Assembly: GCA_037349315.1 (NCBI GenBank)
Contig: JBAIAC010000008.1
Span: forward strand, 40,274,001-40,338,000
DNA from: Chelydra serpentina
Taxonomy: Eukaryota; Chordata; Testudines; Chelydridae
Direction: 5' to 3'
DNA: 64,000 nt
Shown here one piece after another: positions 12,306 through 24,990 of the stretch; the stretch's first letter is position 1; every line of letters begins with the position of its first letter. The translations under genes were made by a program, and so were the position numbers. The notes below the pieces were generated by a model. It did not search any database and was not told the origin of the DNA. It saw only the letters and a program-made list of their open reading frames with translations.

Positions 12306-15300
12306 TTGAAACATTAGGTAACTAAACAGATCTTTCTGTCTATTGAAAATGTCCATATTATTTAATGTCCCTATTTGTTTTTTATAATTTGCATTTTTTA
12401 AACCTAACTTCATTATTCTTTTGATGATTTAACTTTTTTCTGAAGTGTTAAAGCACCTAGCATACCATTAGTGCTATGCAGCTAAATAATAATACATTTT
12501 GATACAGGTGGTATAGTATTCTAAACCTTCAAATATTTATTTTACACTGGCAGTTTAGCTTTCACTGTCTTGACATACAGTCTTTCCAGTGGAAAGTATA
12601 ATCTCTGCTATTGTTCCTATTGAGACAAGCATAGCTGGAGGAGGTAAAAACCTATCATTGTTTGTACAGCACCAATTCCTAATCAATAAAAAGCTAAACA
12701 CTTCTGTAGAAAAAATATTAAAGCTTTGTTTCCACAAAATGTTACTTTTTTTTCTCTCCTCTTCATCAAAAGCAGTATTTTTGACAGTGCCCATTTGCCA
12801 GGAATAGCCAAGATATAGAAACCCTATGGGGTCTTGTGATTCAGATTTAGGAATATCAGACCTAGAAAGTCTAAGGCATTGTGTATTAGTATGTATTGAG
12901 TCCTCATTCCAGGTGGCAAACAGCTGCACCTTTTTATAAAACTTCAAAAATAAATCTGAAGTGCTTGCTTTCAGAAGATAAGTGTTATATTTAATTGAAT
13001 CATTCTCAAAACATTATAGATTAGGCAAGAAAAAGGATTGTGAATATTTAATATATTTGTTTTGTATTTCCAATAGTCAACAGAATAATGAAATTCCTTA
13101 ACTACTTCTCTTTAACTTGCATGAAGAAAGCACGGTATGTTGCTAAATCTCTTTTCACCAGCACTGCCGAGAAACAACTTTAATCCTTGTTAGAAAATTG
13201 CAGAGTCTGGGGCTGACAAAGAGCTCATGCTTGTTCTATTGTGAGTGCTCCTGGGCCCTGAGAGTGGAGCCCTTTACAGCTGCATGGATCCAGCCTGGCT
13301 CAGCTGTACTATTTAGGAGAGGAGGTTTGTCAATTTCTATTGACAATGGAGAGAGTTTTTCAGTGCCTGTAGCAGTGCTGAACACAGTTGGGGATCAATG
13401 CCAGCCATTCAAGCTGCACCCTCTTTCATTGCTTTGGTTTGTTAATTCAAGACTAAAGGTCCACTGAGGGGGTTTAGGGTGTTTAAGAAAGCTGATGAAC
13501 TGTTTAAGAAAGCTGATGAACTGAGAGCGTTTATAGCCCTGGTGTGGCAATTTCCATAGTCAGTGGCAACTATTGGCACTGAGGGAGTTGTGTCCTTGTT
13601 GACCCTCTTGTTATTAAAAATGCACAAGTGCTGCGCTTCTCAATATTTCAACACTCTTTCATTGTCAATACCACCTTCTGAGCCCTTCAGCTTGTTGCTT
13701 GCTCTAAAGATCTTCTTAGATTGGGTTTGAAAACTTCACCTTAAACACTAGATTAGACTGATGTTCTGTTTTCCGTGCTCCTGTTGATTTGTTGAACCTT
13801 CCCAGGGCTGGAAAGCAAGTAGCAGCTTGATGGGGAGACAGGCTGCTAATATGATTTACCCGTCTACAGTCATGCACAATAAGTGTGAATAAATACAGGG
13901 GTCTCACAGAGTCAACCCTAGCCTTTCCTTTTCTCTTATTTTTACTTTAAAAGAGATATCTCTGGAAAATTGAAGTGAGTAATGCATGCCCTTACAGGAG
14001 CTGGATGAACCATGAATAAGAAAAAACGAACATATTTTTTTCTTAAAGTGGTTGGCTGCTGTCATGCACTGATGTGAAAAAATACATAATATTCACTTAC
14101 TGCTTTATGCCTGCATAGACCACAGCAAAGAATAAGCCACTAATACCGTATCATTGACATCTTCAAGAGTCTTACTGCCCTTCCGGTATCATTGTTAGAA
14201 GGGGGAAAGTGCATTTTTACCAGTTAAAAAGGAACTGTTTTTATTTAAAAACTTTGAAAGCTAAAGGCCATTATCTGACAGCTAAAGGTTACAAGTGAGT
14301 TTGCAACAGATCTTCCAAATGACACGTTGGGTGCATACTCTGCCAGTAAACTATACTGATGATGGTCAAAATATGTGGCCTGCTTTCCAGCCCCCTCTGA
14401 GTTTGTAGCACTGTGCTTTTTTTTAACACCATTTAAAAAAACAGAAATAGGGAAACATTCATCTTAGATAATCTAGAAGAAATTCCTTAGATGCCCAAAG
14501 TCTGTGTAGTAGAGGCCAGAAAATAACAGGAATTCTGTCTACCAGTACTACTGGCAGGGTGGGAGGGGAGAGACCCTGAAAATATGCTAGCTGTGATTCT
14601 TGTAAAAATTCAATGACAATTCTGGCTTCAAAATGTGAATGTCATTTTCCATATAGTGCTTTTAAAACGTTCTCTTAATGTGTTTTGATATATAATAGAT
14701 AATACTGCTTAATGGTAATTTCACTGTACAATTTTCCTGTATATGGTTAACTTGTTAAAACTAGGCTAACAATTTTTCAGTGATTTTGATTTTAACATTT
14801 TAACATTTTTGTGTTAATAATTATAAAAATGCTTTTTTGCCCTGGTATATTGATAATCCTATTTATATAATGGAAGGACAAAGTTAATTTTTATTTACCT
14901 CTCACACATTGCCTGAGCAGCATTTATTCTTTAGTCTCCAGATTTAGCTGGACTAATGCGAAGCAGTGATTTCAGTTTCTTTGCTGTGTTTTCAATGTGT
15001 CTGTCTTAGTGGGGTGATGTAACGAATTTGGATTCTATGGCAGTTTTCATTTACATATCTAGATTTTTTGAAAATACACCCATTTTGAGAGAGTGAGACA
15101 GGTTCTGTTCTCAATTTTCCTTCTACAACTCCTTAATTTCAATAGTGTTACACAAGGGTAACCAATCACAGAATTTATCACAGTACCTGCAGCTTGCTCA
15201 TTCATTCCTTACCAATTATTTCAACACAACCCCCTTAGCAGAAGTAAATTGCAGCCCAGGTTATGCAGGTTTTTTCTCATGGAATAATATTCATTTCCTG

Positions 15301-17441
15301 GAAATTCATTGATAGAACCATGTTCTGTATCTCTCCCCTATTCAAGATTAAAATGTGTAGCACCTAAGCAACAAGAGGATAAATTAGGTTCATCTTGTTG
15401 CAAAGAACAGTAGAGGGTCCAGAGAGAATGCAGGGCTATATGTAATTTCAAGTTTATCATGTCAGCAGAGTCCAGCAAATGAATTCACATGAATGCTATT
15501 TGTTATAGTACATGACAATCATCCTGTATCAGTCTTTACTTGAATAAGACCCCATTATCCATTATTTCAAAAAATGTGAAGTAATTATAATGAAAACCCT
15601 AAAATAAGCGTGTGACTAATAAAAGAAAAGAAACTCTATTAAGGAATGTCTTTTGGTGATCCGGAGCACTGTTCCATGGATACCAAATCAACCCTACATA
15701 ATATTAAACAAATCGAGTTACTTCATTTTATGAGATTTGTATAGCCACATGCGTTTTATTCAGTGTGTTTTTTCAGTTCAATATAATAATAAATTAATAG
15801 GAATACATTTGATAAAAAGTAAAATTAATTTATTTCCTGTGATAAGTAATTAAAATAGCTTGTATACATATTAAACAAAATTGTTAAAGCAACCTTAATA
15901 AATACAAGTCAATATTATATGAAAATCTTACTTTTAATCATTACAAACATTTCTTAAAGCTGATTGCTAATCACTTCTGAGTCTAGAATTATTTTATTTA
16001 CTATAAAGAAAAATATATATCCAATATATGCATAAAAAGCTTGTTCCAGAAGGCTGGCATTTTTGGTATAAAGAGTGCTACACTTTTCTCATTAGTTAGA
16101 TGATATCCAGAAACCACATTGTGTTAGATCTTTCAATATATTTTTAATTGGGCTTATAATATTCAGAGAGTGCTAAAGCTGCATACAGTAGCCATCCGTT
16201 GAACTTTGTTAATATATATGCACCTTATATCATATGCTGCATTTTAAAACATAAAGACGCAATGTTTCTCTTCTGTACATATATGTATGTGTATGTTGTA
16301 AGGGGACAGGAAATTACAGCAGGAAAGGATTTAAGCCTCTTCCCTGTGGGAGAGAGACTCTAAATGACGATGAGACATGAACTCTCTCAAAATGTAATCT
16401 CTTATTCCTAAAATGAAACAAGCCCCTTCCTTTTTTATACTTTGACTGAATGACATCTGGTTAGTAGTTTACATGAGAGAGAGAGAGAGTAAAACTACTA
16501 CTACGTCTTGTAAAAACTCTGTTAACTTTAGTTAATTGTAATGCAACTTGGTGCTGTATCTTGGCCACTAGTATATTTGAGCTGGACATTATTTTTATGA
16601 TAAAATGAGCGCCAACTGCAGTAAGATTATTTTTGCAATATCCATTCATAAAGCTTTGAGTGAAAATGTTTACAGACATGCCTAGCATGCAAAAGAAAAA
16701 AGAGATATCTTGTAATATAGTTGGTAACAAATGGAAGGCGAAATCCTGAAAAGCTTACTTCTTTTATTGTCTGTTTCTGGTTTTACTGAAGTAAAACTCC
16801 CATTGACTTTGGGGTGAATTCCCAAAGTCAGTAGTGAGTAAAAACAGAATTTTTTGTCTCATCATTAGATGCCCTTATCCTATATTAGATGTTGTTTTCT
16901 TGTTTGGTATGGAAAACCTGAAGCAGAGCAAAACCTTTCTTTAAAGCTAATCTTACTGCATTTTCCCCTACTGTTTCAGCAGTCAGTTCTTTCATATGTG
17001 TGTTTAATACTCATTCTTATTGACTGATAGCAAAATGCAAAACCCTATTTCACATGAATTTGTTACCACTCAAAGACAGCATAGTGAGTGCTAATTAATG
17101 TAAAACAGTCCAGGAATAGGAGTAGTTTGACTTCTATATTTGGTGGGGGGAGGCAGCTCCAGTCAGACCAATAGGGCTGTGCCTGGGAAGCCAAATTCGG
17201 CCCCTGCCCGAGGCTTGCAGTTTGGGGGGAGGGAGACAATGCCCCCCCTTCTGACCCCTAAATTACGCCCATGATTCTAGGTCAAGTTAGTTGATTTCCT
17301 AGCAACACACACAATTCTCTTAACAGAAGATTATATCACTGATGACGTCAAGTGCTGATCTTTGGTCATTACCTCTCATTACTAAATATGTTAAATGAAT
17401 ACTTCAGAGCTGTTTTGTTTTGTTTTCACCCTTCTTTCTAG
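12306..17441. other. CADPS2 intron, mostly unique AT-rich sequence
   Basis: No exon recognised. It contains a 21 bp perfect tandem duplication (13480-13500, 13501-13521) and very AT-rich stretches near 15.5-16.2 kb. Another degraded CCCATTGA repeat lies at about 16785-16835. Confidence 0.55.
13480..13521. repeat. 21 bp tandem duplication
   Basis: Two adjacent identical 21 bp units (tgtttaagaaagctgatgaac). Confidence 0.9.
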
Positions 17442-17546
17442 CAATGGTACAGCAGCTCCATAAAAGTCGTATGTATGTGGCTGGCTGATAGATTAGACCT
17501 TCAGCTTCACGTCTACCAGCTGAAGACTCTCATCAAGATAGTGAAG
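17442..17546 (+). CDS. CADPS2: CADPS2 penultimate exon
   Basis: The 105 bp exon encodes 35 residues, [10 protein letters not shown] to TLIKIVK, in phase 0 at both ends. It is bounded by a pyrimidine-rich acceptor (ttctttctag) and a donor AAG|GTAAAC. A naive ATG-based reading of this stretch gives a different, meaningless frame. The exon is only seen by reading straight through from the acceptor. Confidence 0.92.
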
Positions 17547-20500
17547 GTAAACAAAAATATATTTGAATTAGATTACAAAATGGCATTAGAGAGAAAAGTG
17601 AGGGATAGTTAATAGAAAATAAACTACTATAGATAAACCTGGGTCACTGTTCAAATCCATACAATTATAGTGAAGCAAGTTGCTGCTTTTTACCAGTGTT
17701 TTATCCCCCTTTGGTTACTTTTGTGTGTGGGGAGGGGGAGAAGTATATTTAAAAATGCTTATCTTGATTTGCAGGAAGAAAGACAAGAGGCAATGGATGT
17801 GATTTAATTAGGCCCCTTTATTCACTTAACTATCTGGGAATAGCTGGTAATAAATCGTACCGTACAGGTCATCTTTCTTTCCTTAACCATTTCCACCTAT
17901 TTGGAAGCACTTCCCTCAGGCATCCCCCATCTGAACCTGAGCTCAGCCCGCTCCCACCGCCCTCCCCTCATCTGAGGGAGTTAAACAGGGCTGGAAAAAA
18001 GGTGGGGCTGTCTCCCTGTTGAACCAGACATTAGGAGCTCCAACCCTACTTTTACCAACTTCCTTAGGGGATGCCGCCCCCTAAACCAGTGGGCCGCACA
18101 TAGCCCATTAGGGTAATCCACTGGCGGGCTGCCAGACAGTTTGTTTACATTTGCACGGCCGCCCGCAGCTCCCAGTGACTGTGGTTCGCTGTTCCCGGCC
18201 AATGGGAGCTGCAGGAAGTGGCGTGGGCCGCAGGGACATGCTGGCCACCGCTTCCCGCAGCTCCTATTGGCCAGGAACGGCAAACTGCGGCCACTGGGAG
18301 CTGCGAGCAGCCGCGCAAATGTAAACAAACTGTTCAGTGGCCCGCCAGCGGATTACCCTGATGGGCTGCAGGTTGCCCACCACTGCCCTAAACCCACTTC
18401 CAGCTCCTGTTTATCAGGGAACCATATCCCCTCTGTAATAAGTACCTACACTGGACACTTGCCACACCTACTACCTACTAAATTGTGATATCTAGACCTA
18501 CCCTCATTACCTACCTCACCAGGGCCCTAACCTGCTATGGGGAAGGTGGAAAAAAACTCACTCCACTTCAGCCAATCTGACAGCGAGGGGAAAATTCCTT
18601 GCCAGCCCCAAATGAAAAAAGGCAACTAGTGCAAGCCCATGGAAGATCATAAAATCTGGTTCTACTCTGATCCCCTGGGTGGGAGGGTAGATGCTACTGA
18701 TCAGTGATTGAGAGAGCAAGAGCAGCAGGGGTATGAATACCCTCCCCTTCCCCTGGTGCACATGGTGAGTCAGTGACCCTCCCTGGCCCAGCCTCTTCCT
18801 GTTTCCCCCTTGGCTCCACTCAGATGAGTCTGTCCTCCTTCTCCTCTCCCTCATAACCCAGATGCAGTACAGATGCTTAAAGAGTGAGCCCTGTCCTCTT
18901 TTTCCTGCTGCCTAGACAAAGAGTTATTGAATTCAGTCACAGTGAACACCATTCCCTGAATGAGTAGTTACTGTCCATTGTAACCTCACTACAGAGGAAT
19001 CATATGATCAGTTACAGTGAACAAATATGTTGACTACATTATGTCTACCATCTCAATTACAAATCCTTACCTGGAACAGACTGGAGAAATTTGTGTAGGA
19101 ACTTCATACTATACAACTTACAAGTTATTAGTGGTTGTATTACTGAAAGCTGCTATTTTTACCTTGACAATTACAATAGTACACTTACCCTGTTTTTTTC
19201 CTGCCCTCAAGAAAGTGGATGGTAACTTTTTAAATTATTTTTTCTGTTTCATTATGTGTTGTGTTGTTTTAGGTTCAGTCTGGAGAACACTGTACAAGTA
19301 TTGGGTAGAATTTCCTATTTTTTCTTAGGCCAGATAGAGCACCAGTAGAATTAGGAACAAAGGAATTGCCATATTGAATGAGACCCGTGGTCTCTCCAGT
19401 CCACTGTCCTATCACTGACTGTGGCTAGTGCCAAATGCTTCAGAGGAAAGTGCAGAAATCCTGCATTACACAATTATTGGATAACCTGCCCTCTTGGAAA
19501 GTTTCTTTCTAACCCCCATCAGTGAGTAACTAACTGACTTATGCCTCGAGTCAGAGGAATTTGTGTCCCTTTCCAAACATTTTTTAATCCTTACTATTGT
19601 AGTTTTGAATGTTCTTGTTATCCATACAAAGGTCCAATAAGAAGTTCTTTGTCTCAGTGATCACCTTTTCCCCAAATTATCATGTTGTACTCTTAAAATC
19701 ATGGCTGTAACATCAGGGCAAATTCACCTCTTGAACACTAGAGTTGCATTTGGAATTTTCATTGTAAAGTGGAAAAATGATCGAATATGGCACGGTTACA
19801 CCAGCATCAGCCCACCAGGCCATCCAAGTTTAGCTTGCCATCTTAGAGCCAGGACCTCCACTATTGGTTTCAATGGAACCAATTTCCTCTCAGGACACAC
19901 TATGAGTGGTGACTCCAATGAGAGCCCCCTTATGGAATTCAAAGTTTTTCTTGAGGAAGGACAACAGTGGAAACATCACCTGCTCTCCTCCAGGGCTAAA
20001 GTGCTCATGGAGTACAAGAAGTGCACACAGTGAGGGCTAAAGGCATAATTATACAAGTGTGGAGCTTCTGGAAAACTTGACCAAAAGATTTACCTAAACG
20101 GACACTTAAGGAGTGACTGGTGCACTGAGAGTCAGTAGATGGCAGGACCAACTATGCCTGTACTGTTGTCTACATTAAAACTACAGAGTGACACAGTGGT
20201 TACCCTTGCTTAGAGGAAGTTCAGTGAACACCTGTGAAAAACTGGTAGCAACTTTGTGGCTGGACATGTGGAGTGTTATGGGCATGTGAGAGAGGGTTCC
20301 GATTAAGTTGGTTTAAATATCTATGGTCTCTAATGTAGAAAAGGTCCTAAAATCCCATCTGGGTCACTTTACATCCATCTGTATATACAAATTCTGGAGA
20401 CGGTCCAGAAAGAGTTATGTAAATTGTCCAAAGGCTCTGAACTACCATCATAAGAATGAGAGTTTAATCTTATACACTTTGGAAAAGATACCAAGAGGAA

Positions 20501-23500
20501 ACCTTGTTGTATTGTATAAGTACCTAAAAAATGGTCACAAAGTCTTTAAAAAGGTGGGTTTGAGCTAAACAGCAACAGAACACATAGACACACATGGACA
20601 TTTAAAAGGAAAGAAACTGAACTTAAGTAAATGAAAAGGCTTTTTTCTTGGAAGTTAATCAAAGCTTGGAATTCAAGAAAAAATACTGCTACTTGGACAC
20701 TAGTGATACCTCAGGATATAAATGAGATTAAGTGATAATTACTTCATATTACATAATTATTTGTATTGTTTTATTTATACAGTACCATCAGTTTGCACAG
20801 AGCTGTACACTAAGTGAGGTATGCCACATCTCTGCGTCAGTGTGCTAAATTCATGGCAAGAACAATAGAGCACGTGAACATGCACACACAGGGGGGAAAT
20901 GTAGTCTGAAGGATAAGGAATATTCTTTCCCCAGCTGGCCAGCAGAGGCTACTCTAGGAGAAATTTTTCAACTAGCAATAATCACGCCTCGGATTCAAAA
21001 TACTAAAACTCTCAAATTAGCATGAGATGCTTTAGATGTGTAACTGCTTTTAGCAATAACAGCAGTTGCACCACCGAAGGCCACTACATTAAATTGAGAA
21101 TATATCAATGGGCCTGATGCTGAAGTCTATAATAAGGCAAAAGTTCCACTGAAATCAATGGGAGATTTGTCTGGGTAATGGTTGCAAAATTAATCCTTAA
21201 AAGTCACGTAAAAGGAGAATTCTGCAAAAGTGTGAAAATTCTACTCTATTTACAGTAGTGAAATATAGTGAGTTACTGTATCTAGAGTCTACAGCATTTT
21301 CTATTTGCTGTCCCATAATTGTTTTCTCATTTAAAGGAAAAGTGCGCCCACTTTGCTCAAACCCACAGTATAAAAATCCACAAGGTAACCCACAAACTTT
21401 AATATGTGCGGACTTGGGGCATAGGTTAAAGTTTTTAATTAAAATGGCTATTTCTGAGCTTTGTACTTGCACAAGCAATATCAGGCATTGAGGGTGTCAT
21501 GAAAGAAGGCTATAGTGGATGTGGGACATAAATCAAGTGTTTGGAAAGGAAGCATAGAGTGTATGAAGTGGGAAGGGTCATAAGTAGAGATGAAAGAGAT
21601 ATGAGCAATGATGAAGTTCTGGAGAGATTTGAAAGTGATGAGTAGAACTTTGATCTCAGTATGGTTCAGAACACAACTTAAAGTGGCACTGACTTAAAGG
21701 ATTTCCTTCAGGGAGCACACTATACCTATGTTCTGTTGAGTGCAGTGGCTACCAATTCATTTCCAGATGGAATTCAAGGTTTTGGTTTTGATATAAAGTG
21801 TGTGTGTGAGAGAGAGAGCGCACACAGCAGTTGAAATCAACTGAGATGATCAAACTGATATGTTCATTTTGGGGCTGAGAACAGAGCCATCTCAGTAGAA
21901 GGTCTTCAACTCTCGAACTTACTCCCTCTTTGATCCAACAGAGAAACAACTGTGATGTTCAGAGCAGGCTGCAGACCTCATCAGTTAACCCAGGATTAGT
22001 CTAAGGAAGTTGGGTTAACGAAGGATTCCCTGGAAAGATAAGCTCCTTATTGGGATTGCTTTGGTTACCCTGAGTTATAGTTACTTTATTGTTGATTTTA
22101 TTGCACTGAAATGTCAGTGCATCTACAAGAGATTATTCAATAGGCATATGATATGAATGCAAAAAATTTGAATCTGGATTGAGACTCAGTAGGAGTGATT
22201 TAGTCAGAGCATTGGAAGAATGAAAAACTTGATAGCTGTGTTTTGGATGGACTGGGGGCAGAATAGATGGGATAGAGAAAAGTCAGCAAAGTGGATCCAT
22301 ATAGAAAATTACCAGGCAGTGGTTAAAGTAGACAAGGTAGTAAAGAATTGTGGGGCTTTAGTCTTTTCCTGGTCCTCTTCTCCTATAGCCTTTTCCATGC
22401 ACACTGTAAGCCCAAACCAGTGCTACCAGAAAACATGGCAGAATATGAGTGTGTTGGATTTTCACTGCTGCAGTGCTGCCTGCCTGCTTTTAGACATCAT
22501 CACTGCATAATGTAGTTCCTCCTTAGTCTTCTTGCCCAACGCAGAAAGTCAAATGAAACAGTAGCCTCTGCTGTGTCATGGCAAATCTATGCATCAGGGA
22601 AACAAAACCTTTAGAAGTGAACAAAAGGAAGGCTATGTAGATGATTTGCGATTTTAAGTGAGGTTTTACTCTGGCTTTTTTCTTTTTTTTTTTAAGCAGT
22701 GACCATAGAAACTGTTACATCACAGGATACAGAAAACATCTTAAAACTTATTTTTGAATGCATTTTCATAAACACCTGGTTTATAATGCATACATAACTG
22801 CAAAGGAAATTATCTTATGAGGAAAGAGTCCAGGTGTTGAGATTTTCTGTTGGATGGTATTCATGGTAAACATTAGCTGTAACCAAATTCATAATTGAAT
22901 ATACAGCTGTAGACTTCTCAGCTTCAAAATGCTGTACTCTTAAAACTAATTTAACAGAATCATGCCAAATTGTTAAGACGTTCACAAAGCTCTTTGTCAG
23001 GTTATCTCTGAATGAATGAGGGGACTACAGAGTAACTGCGAAATATGCATTGAGTGAAGTATGGAAGCTTAACACAAAACACACCACCTTAAAGGAATGG
23101 TTTTTAAATTGTGGACAGTGGACCCTTTTCTGGTGTCCATAGAATGAAACAATTTAGTATTGTCTACACTAATGCAGTTTTGCAAAAATTACCCAAAGTT
23201 AGACAAGAGGCTGTTAACACGTCTGTCCACTTCCGTGGTTGCTACCACTAGTGAAAGCTGGACCAGTGCAAGAGATCAAAGTGTAGAGAAGGTCTTTGGG
23301 AACCAAGTATTTAGGGGATTATTGTATTGGGAGGGAACTGATCCATGGAAGGTGATCTTTCTTTCAAAGTGGTGCACAAGAGGAAAAAGTTGATAACTAC
23401 CTTAAAGAAATAATTGCTAATACATCTTGGTAACATGAACTATATAATGTTTCTAGTGAGGTGGCTGCTTATCACTTCATATCTCTCCTGACTTGACAAG

Positions 23501-24208
23501 TATAGCAGAGTCATTTGCACAAGTGCGCAGATGATTATGACAGTAAATTGCTTATATGGACACACAGCATGGTTTTGGTGGTTGTGTTCTATGGCCCAAA
23601 TTTTCAAAAGTGATTAGTGATTTTGGGTATTGTATTTTGGAGGGGTTATCTTGAGATGTTTTAAAAGGACCTAATTTACAGAAAGTGCTGAACTCTGGCT
23701 CAAAAATGGAACACTAGCACCACTTAAAACGATAGGCCTGTATTTTTAAAAGGAAGGAAACTATTTTAATAATGGGGGGAGGGATAGCTCAGTGGTTTGA
23801 GCATTGGCCTGCTAAGCCTAGGGTTGTGAGTTCAATCCTTGAGGGGGCCATTTAGGGATATGGGGCAAAAATTGGGGATTGGTCCTACTTTGAGCAGGGG
23901 GTTGGACTAGATGACCTTCTAAGGTCCCTTCCAACCCTGATATTCTATGATAATTGGGCACATTATGCAGTGACTATGCATGGGCTTCTTGGGAAAATGC
24001 AATGGTGCATTTAGAATGTTCTCTCTTCTTGCTACAGAAAACCTACCGAGATTTCAGATTGCAGGGTGTGTTGGAAGGAACACTGAACAGTAAAACCTAT
24101 GATACCGTTCACAGCCGTCTTACAGTAGAGGAGGCCACAGTCTCAGTCACTGATGGGGGAGGACTTCAGGGTATCACCATGAAAGACAGTGATGAAGAAG
24201 AAGGATGA
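17442..24208 (+). CDS. CADPS2: CADPS2 3' end, last two coding exons (partial gene)
   Basis: This is the C-terminal end of calcium-dependent secretion activator 2, a cytosolic/peripheral membrane protein that primes dense-core vesicles for calcium-triggered exocytosis (neurotrophin and monoamine release). Two exons are visible, 17442-17546 and 24038-24208, separated by a 6,491 bp GT-AG intron. Joined, they give 91 residues from [10 protein letters not shown] through [10 protein letters not shown] to an acidic end (DSDEEEG), followed by TGA. I recognise this C-terminus as the CADPS family. The CADPS2 paralogue is chosen because of the [12 protein letters not shown] ending and because FEZF1, its known neighbour, lies downstream on the same strand. 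The N-terminal part (C2, PH and MUN domains) lies before the window. I could not identify further exons in 1-17441. Confidence 0.9.
18087..18385. mobile_element. Palindromic hAT MITE with exact target duplication
   Basis: 299 bp element, CAGTGGGCCGCAC to TTGCCCACCACTG, flanked by a perfect 8 bp duplication CCCTAAAC (18079-18086, 18386-18393). It is nearly self-complementary end to end. Translating either strand gives almost the same protein start (MFTFAR...), a clear sign that the opposed open frames are shadows of a palindrome. Confidence 0.88.
18394..19340. other. CADPS2 last intron, no recognised feature
   Basis: No repeat or exon recognised. Open frames lack family resemblance. Confidence 0.5.
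19351..19660 (-). mobile_element. Degraded CR1-type LINE 3' region
   Basis: Reads gccatattgaatgagaccc, tccagtccactgtcctatc, gctagtgccaaatgcttcag, aaagtttctttctaaccccc. This matches the layout of a minus-strand CR1 3' UTR, but is diverged. Confidence 0.6.
19661..23773. other. CADPS2 last intron, old repeat remnants only
   Basis: 20320-20570 may be a degraded CR1 RT fragment on + ([11 protein letters not shown]). 21112-21180 carries the CCCATTGA-type repeat. 22140-22340 resembles a common unclassified turtle repeat. Nothing coding. Confidence 0.4.
23774..23952 (+). mobile_element. tRNA-derived SINE with CR1 tail (Cry I / tortoise Pol III SINE type)
   Basis: The head is tRNA-like with an A box TAGCTCAGTGG and a B box GAGTTCAATCC. 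After a short linker, the 3' part (gttggactagatgacct...ccaaccctgatattctatga) is the CR1 3' end, as in the LINE at 51840-51890. This shared tail is the known basis for CR1-driven SINE mobilisation in turtles. It lies in the last CADPS2 intron just before the final exon. Confidence 0.88.
24038..24208 (+). CDS. CADPS2: CADPS2 terminal coding exon
   Basis: It starts after acceptor cttgctacag with [14 protein letters not shown], continues through [18 protein letters not shown], and ends [13 protein letters not shown] (TGA 24206-24208). There are 56 residues in phase 0. The open frame extends back to 23954, but those residues are intronic: the splice acceptor lies at 24036-24037 and upstream sequence is the end of a SINE. 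The acidic C-terminus is typical of the CAPS family. Confidence 0.93.
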   Translation, partial: KTYRDFRLQGVLEGTLNSKTYDTVHSRLTVEEATVSVTDGGGLQGITMKDSDEEEG

Positions 24209-24697
24209 TAGTGAGATATTTCACCTAGAAGGTCAACACTAGGTGTTTGTTTTGTAACTTGTCCTTGTTATTTGCATTTATAGTTTTGCTTTACAACACT
24301 TGAGTACCAAAAATGTAATTCATTCCACTTTTTTAAATCTGAAAGCAGAATTATTGGGAGCAAAAGTGCCAAGAATTTTTTGAGGACAATGATTTTAGCA
24401 TATTTCAATGTGTAGCTTTGCTTAGAACTGTGAGAATATTGGCATGAAGTCTGAGTTCCACTTGTGATTACGTTTCTTTATCTTTTGTTAGAGTTACCAT
24501 TTGTTCCTGTAACTCCATCAAATAGTGATGTCCTGTGCAGAAAACAAGATGTGTGCCTCACATAATACACAATTATACAGGAAATCATTCTTGGAATAAT
24601 TCAGTGCCCTTGTTAAAAAACAGTGTATTTTCAGGATTACACTTCACATATTTTTTTTCTTGTTTTGTACTTAATTTTTCATTATTGTGTGATGTGC

Positions 24698-24703
24698 ATT
24701 AAA
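24698..24703 (+). promoter_or_regulatory. Candidate polyadenylation signal of CADPS2 (proximal)
   Basis: ATTAAA hexamer about 490 bp after the stop codon, followed by a T/G-rich stretch (cttggtttacagtgctttg) as expected of a downstream element. Confidence 0.5.
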
Positions 24704-24965
24704 AACTTAAATCTTGGTTTACAGTGCTTTGAGTTTGGTGTATAAGTAAGAAGACTCCAGGGAATACAAAATGCACATAGACTACTTAGGAATGTTGTCT
24801 TCTGTTTCCCTACATTCATCTTGCAAGTTTAAGGATATCTCATCATGTTGGATGTCAGTAAGCTTGCATCAGTGTTTCTATTTCTATGTGAAATTTTGCA
24901 GGCAATAAGAACACATTTTGTCATGACCGTGTCTGTATCTATCCAAGTTTGTATAGAATTCTAAA

Positions 24966-24971
24966 ATTAAA
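24966..24971 (+). promoter_or_regulatory. Candidate polyadenylation signal of CADPS2 (distal)
   Basis: ATTAAA hexamer in a second T/G-rich context 758 bp after the stop. It is an alternative to the proximal site. Confidence 0.45.
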
Positions 24972-24990
24972 AGATGTTTTCAGTATTTCA

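Larger units (their letters stand above)
24209..24990 (+). other. CADPS2: CADPS2 3' UTR
   Basis: AT-rich sequence after the CADPS2 stop codon with no mobile-element signature. Two ATTAAA-type polyadenylation hexamers (24698-24703 and 24966-24971) suggest ends near 24.72 and 24.99 kb. The exact end is inferred. Confidence 0.65.

Noticed and set aside
17981..18488. Opposed 115-residue open frames with the same start peptide
   Set aside because: They are the two strands of the palindromic hAT element, not genes.
23774..23850. Functional tRNA gene
   Set aside because: A and B boxes are present but the acceptor stem does not pair and a CR1 tail follows. It is a SINE head.
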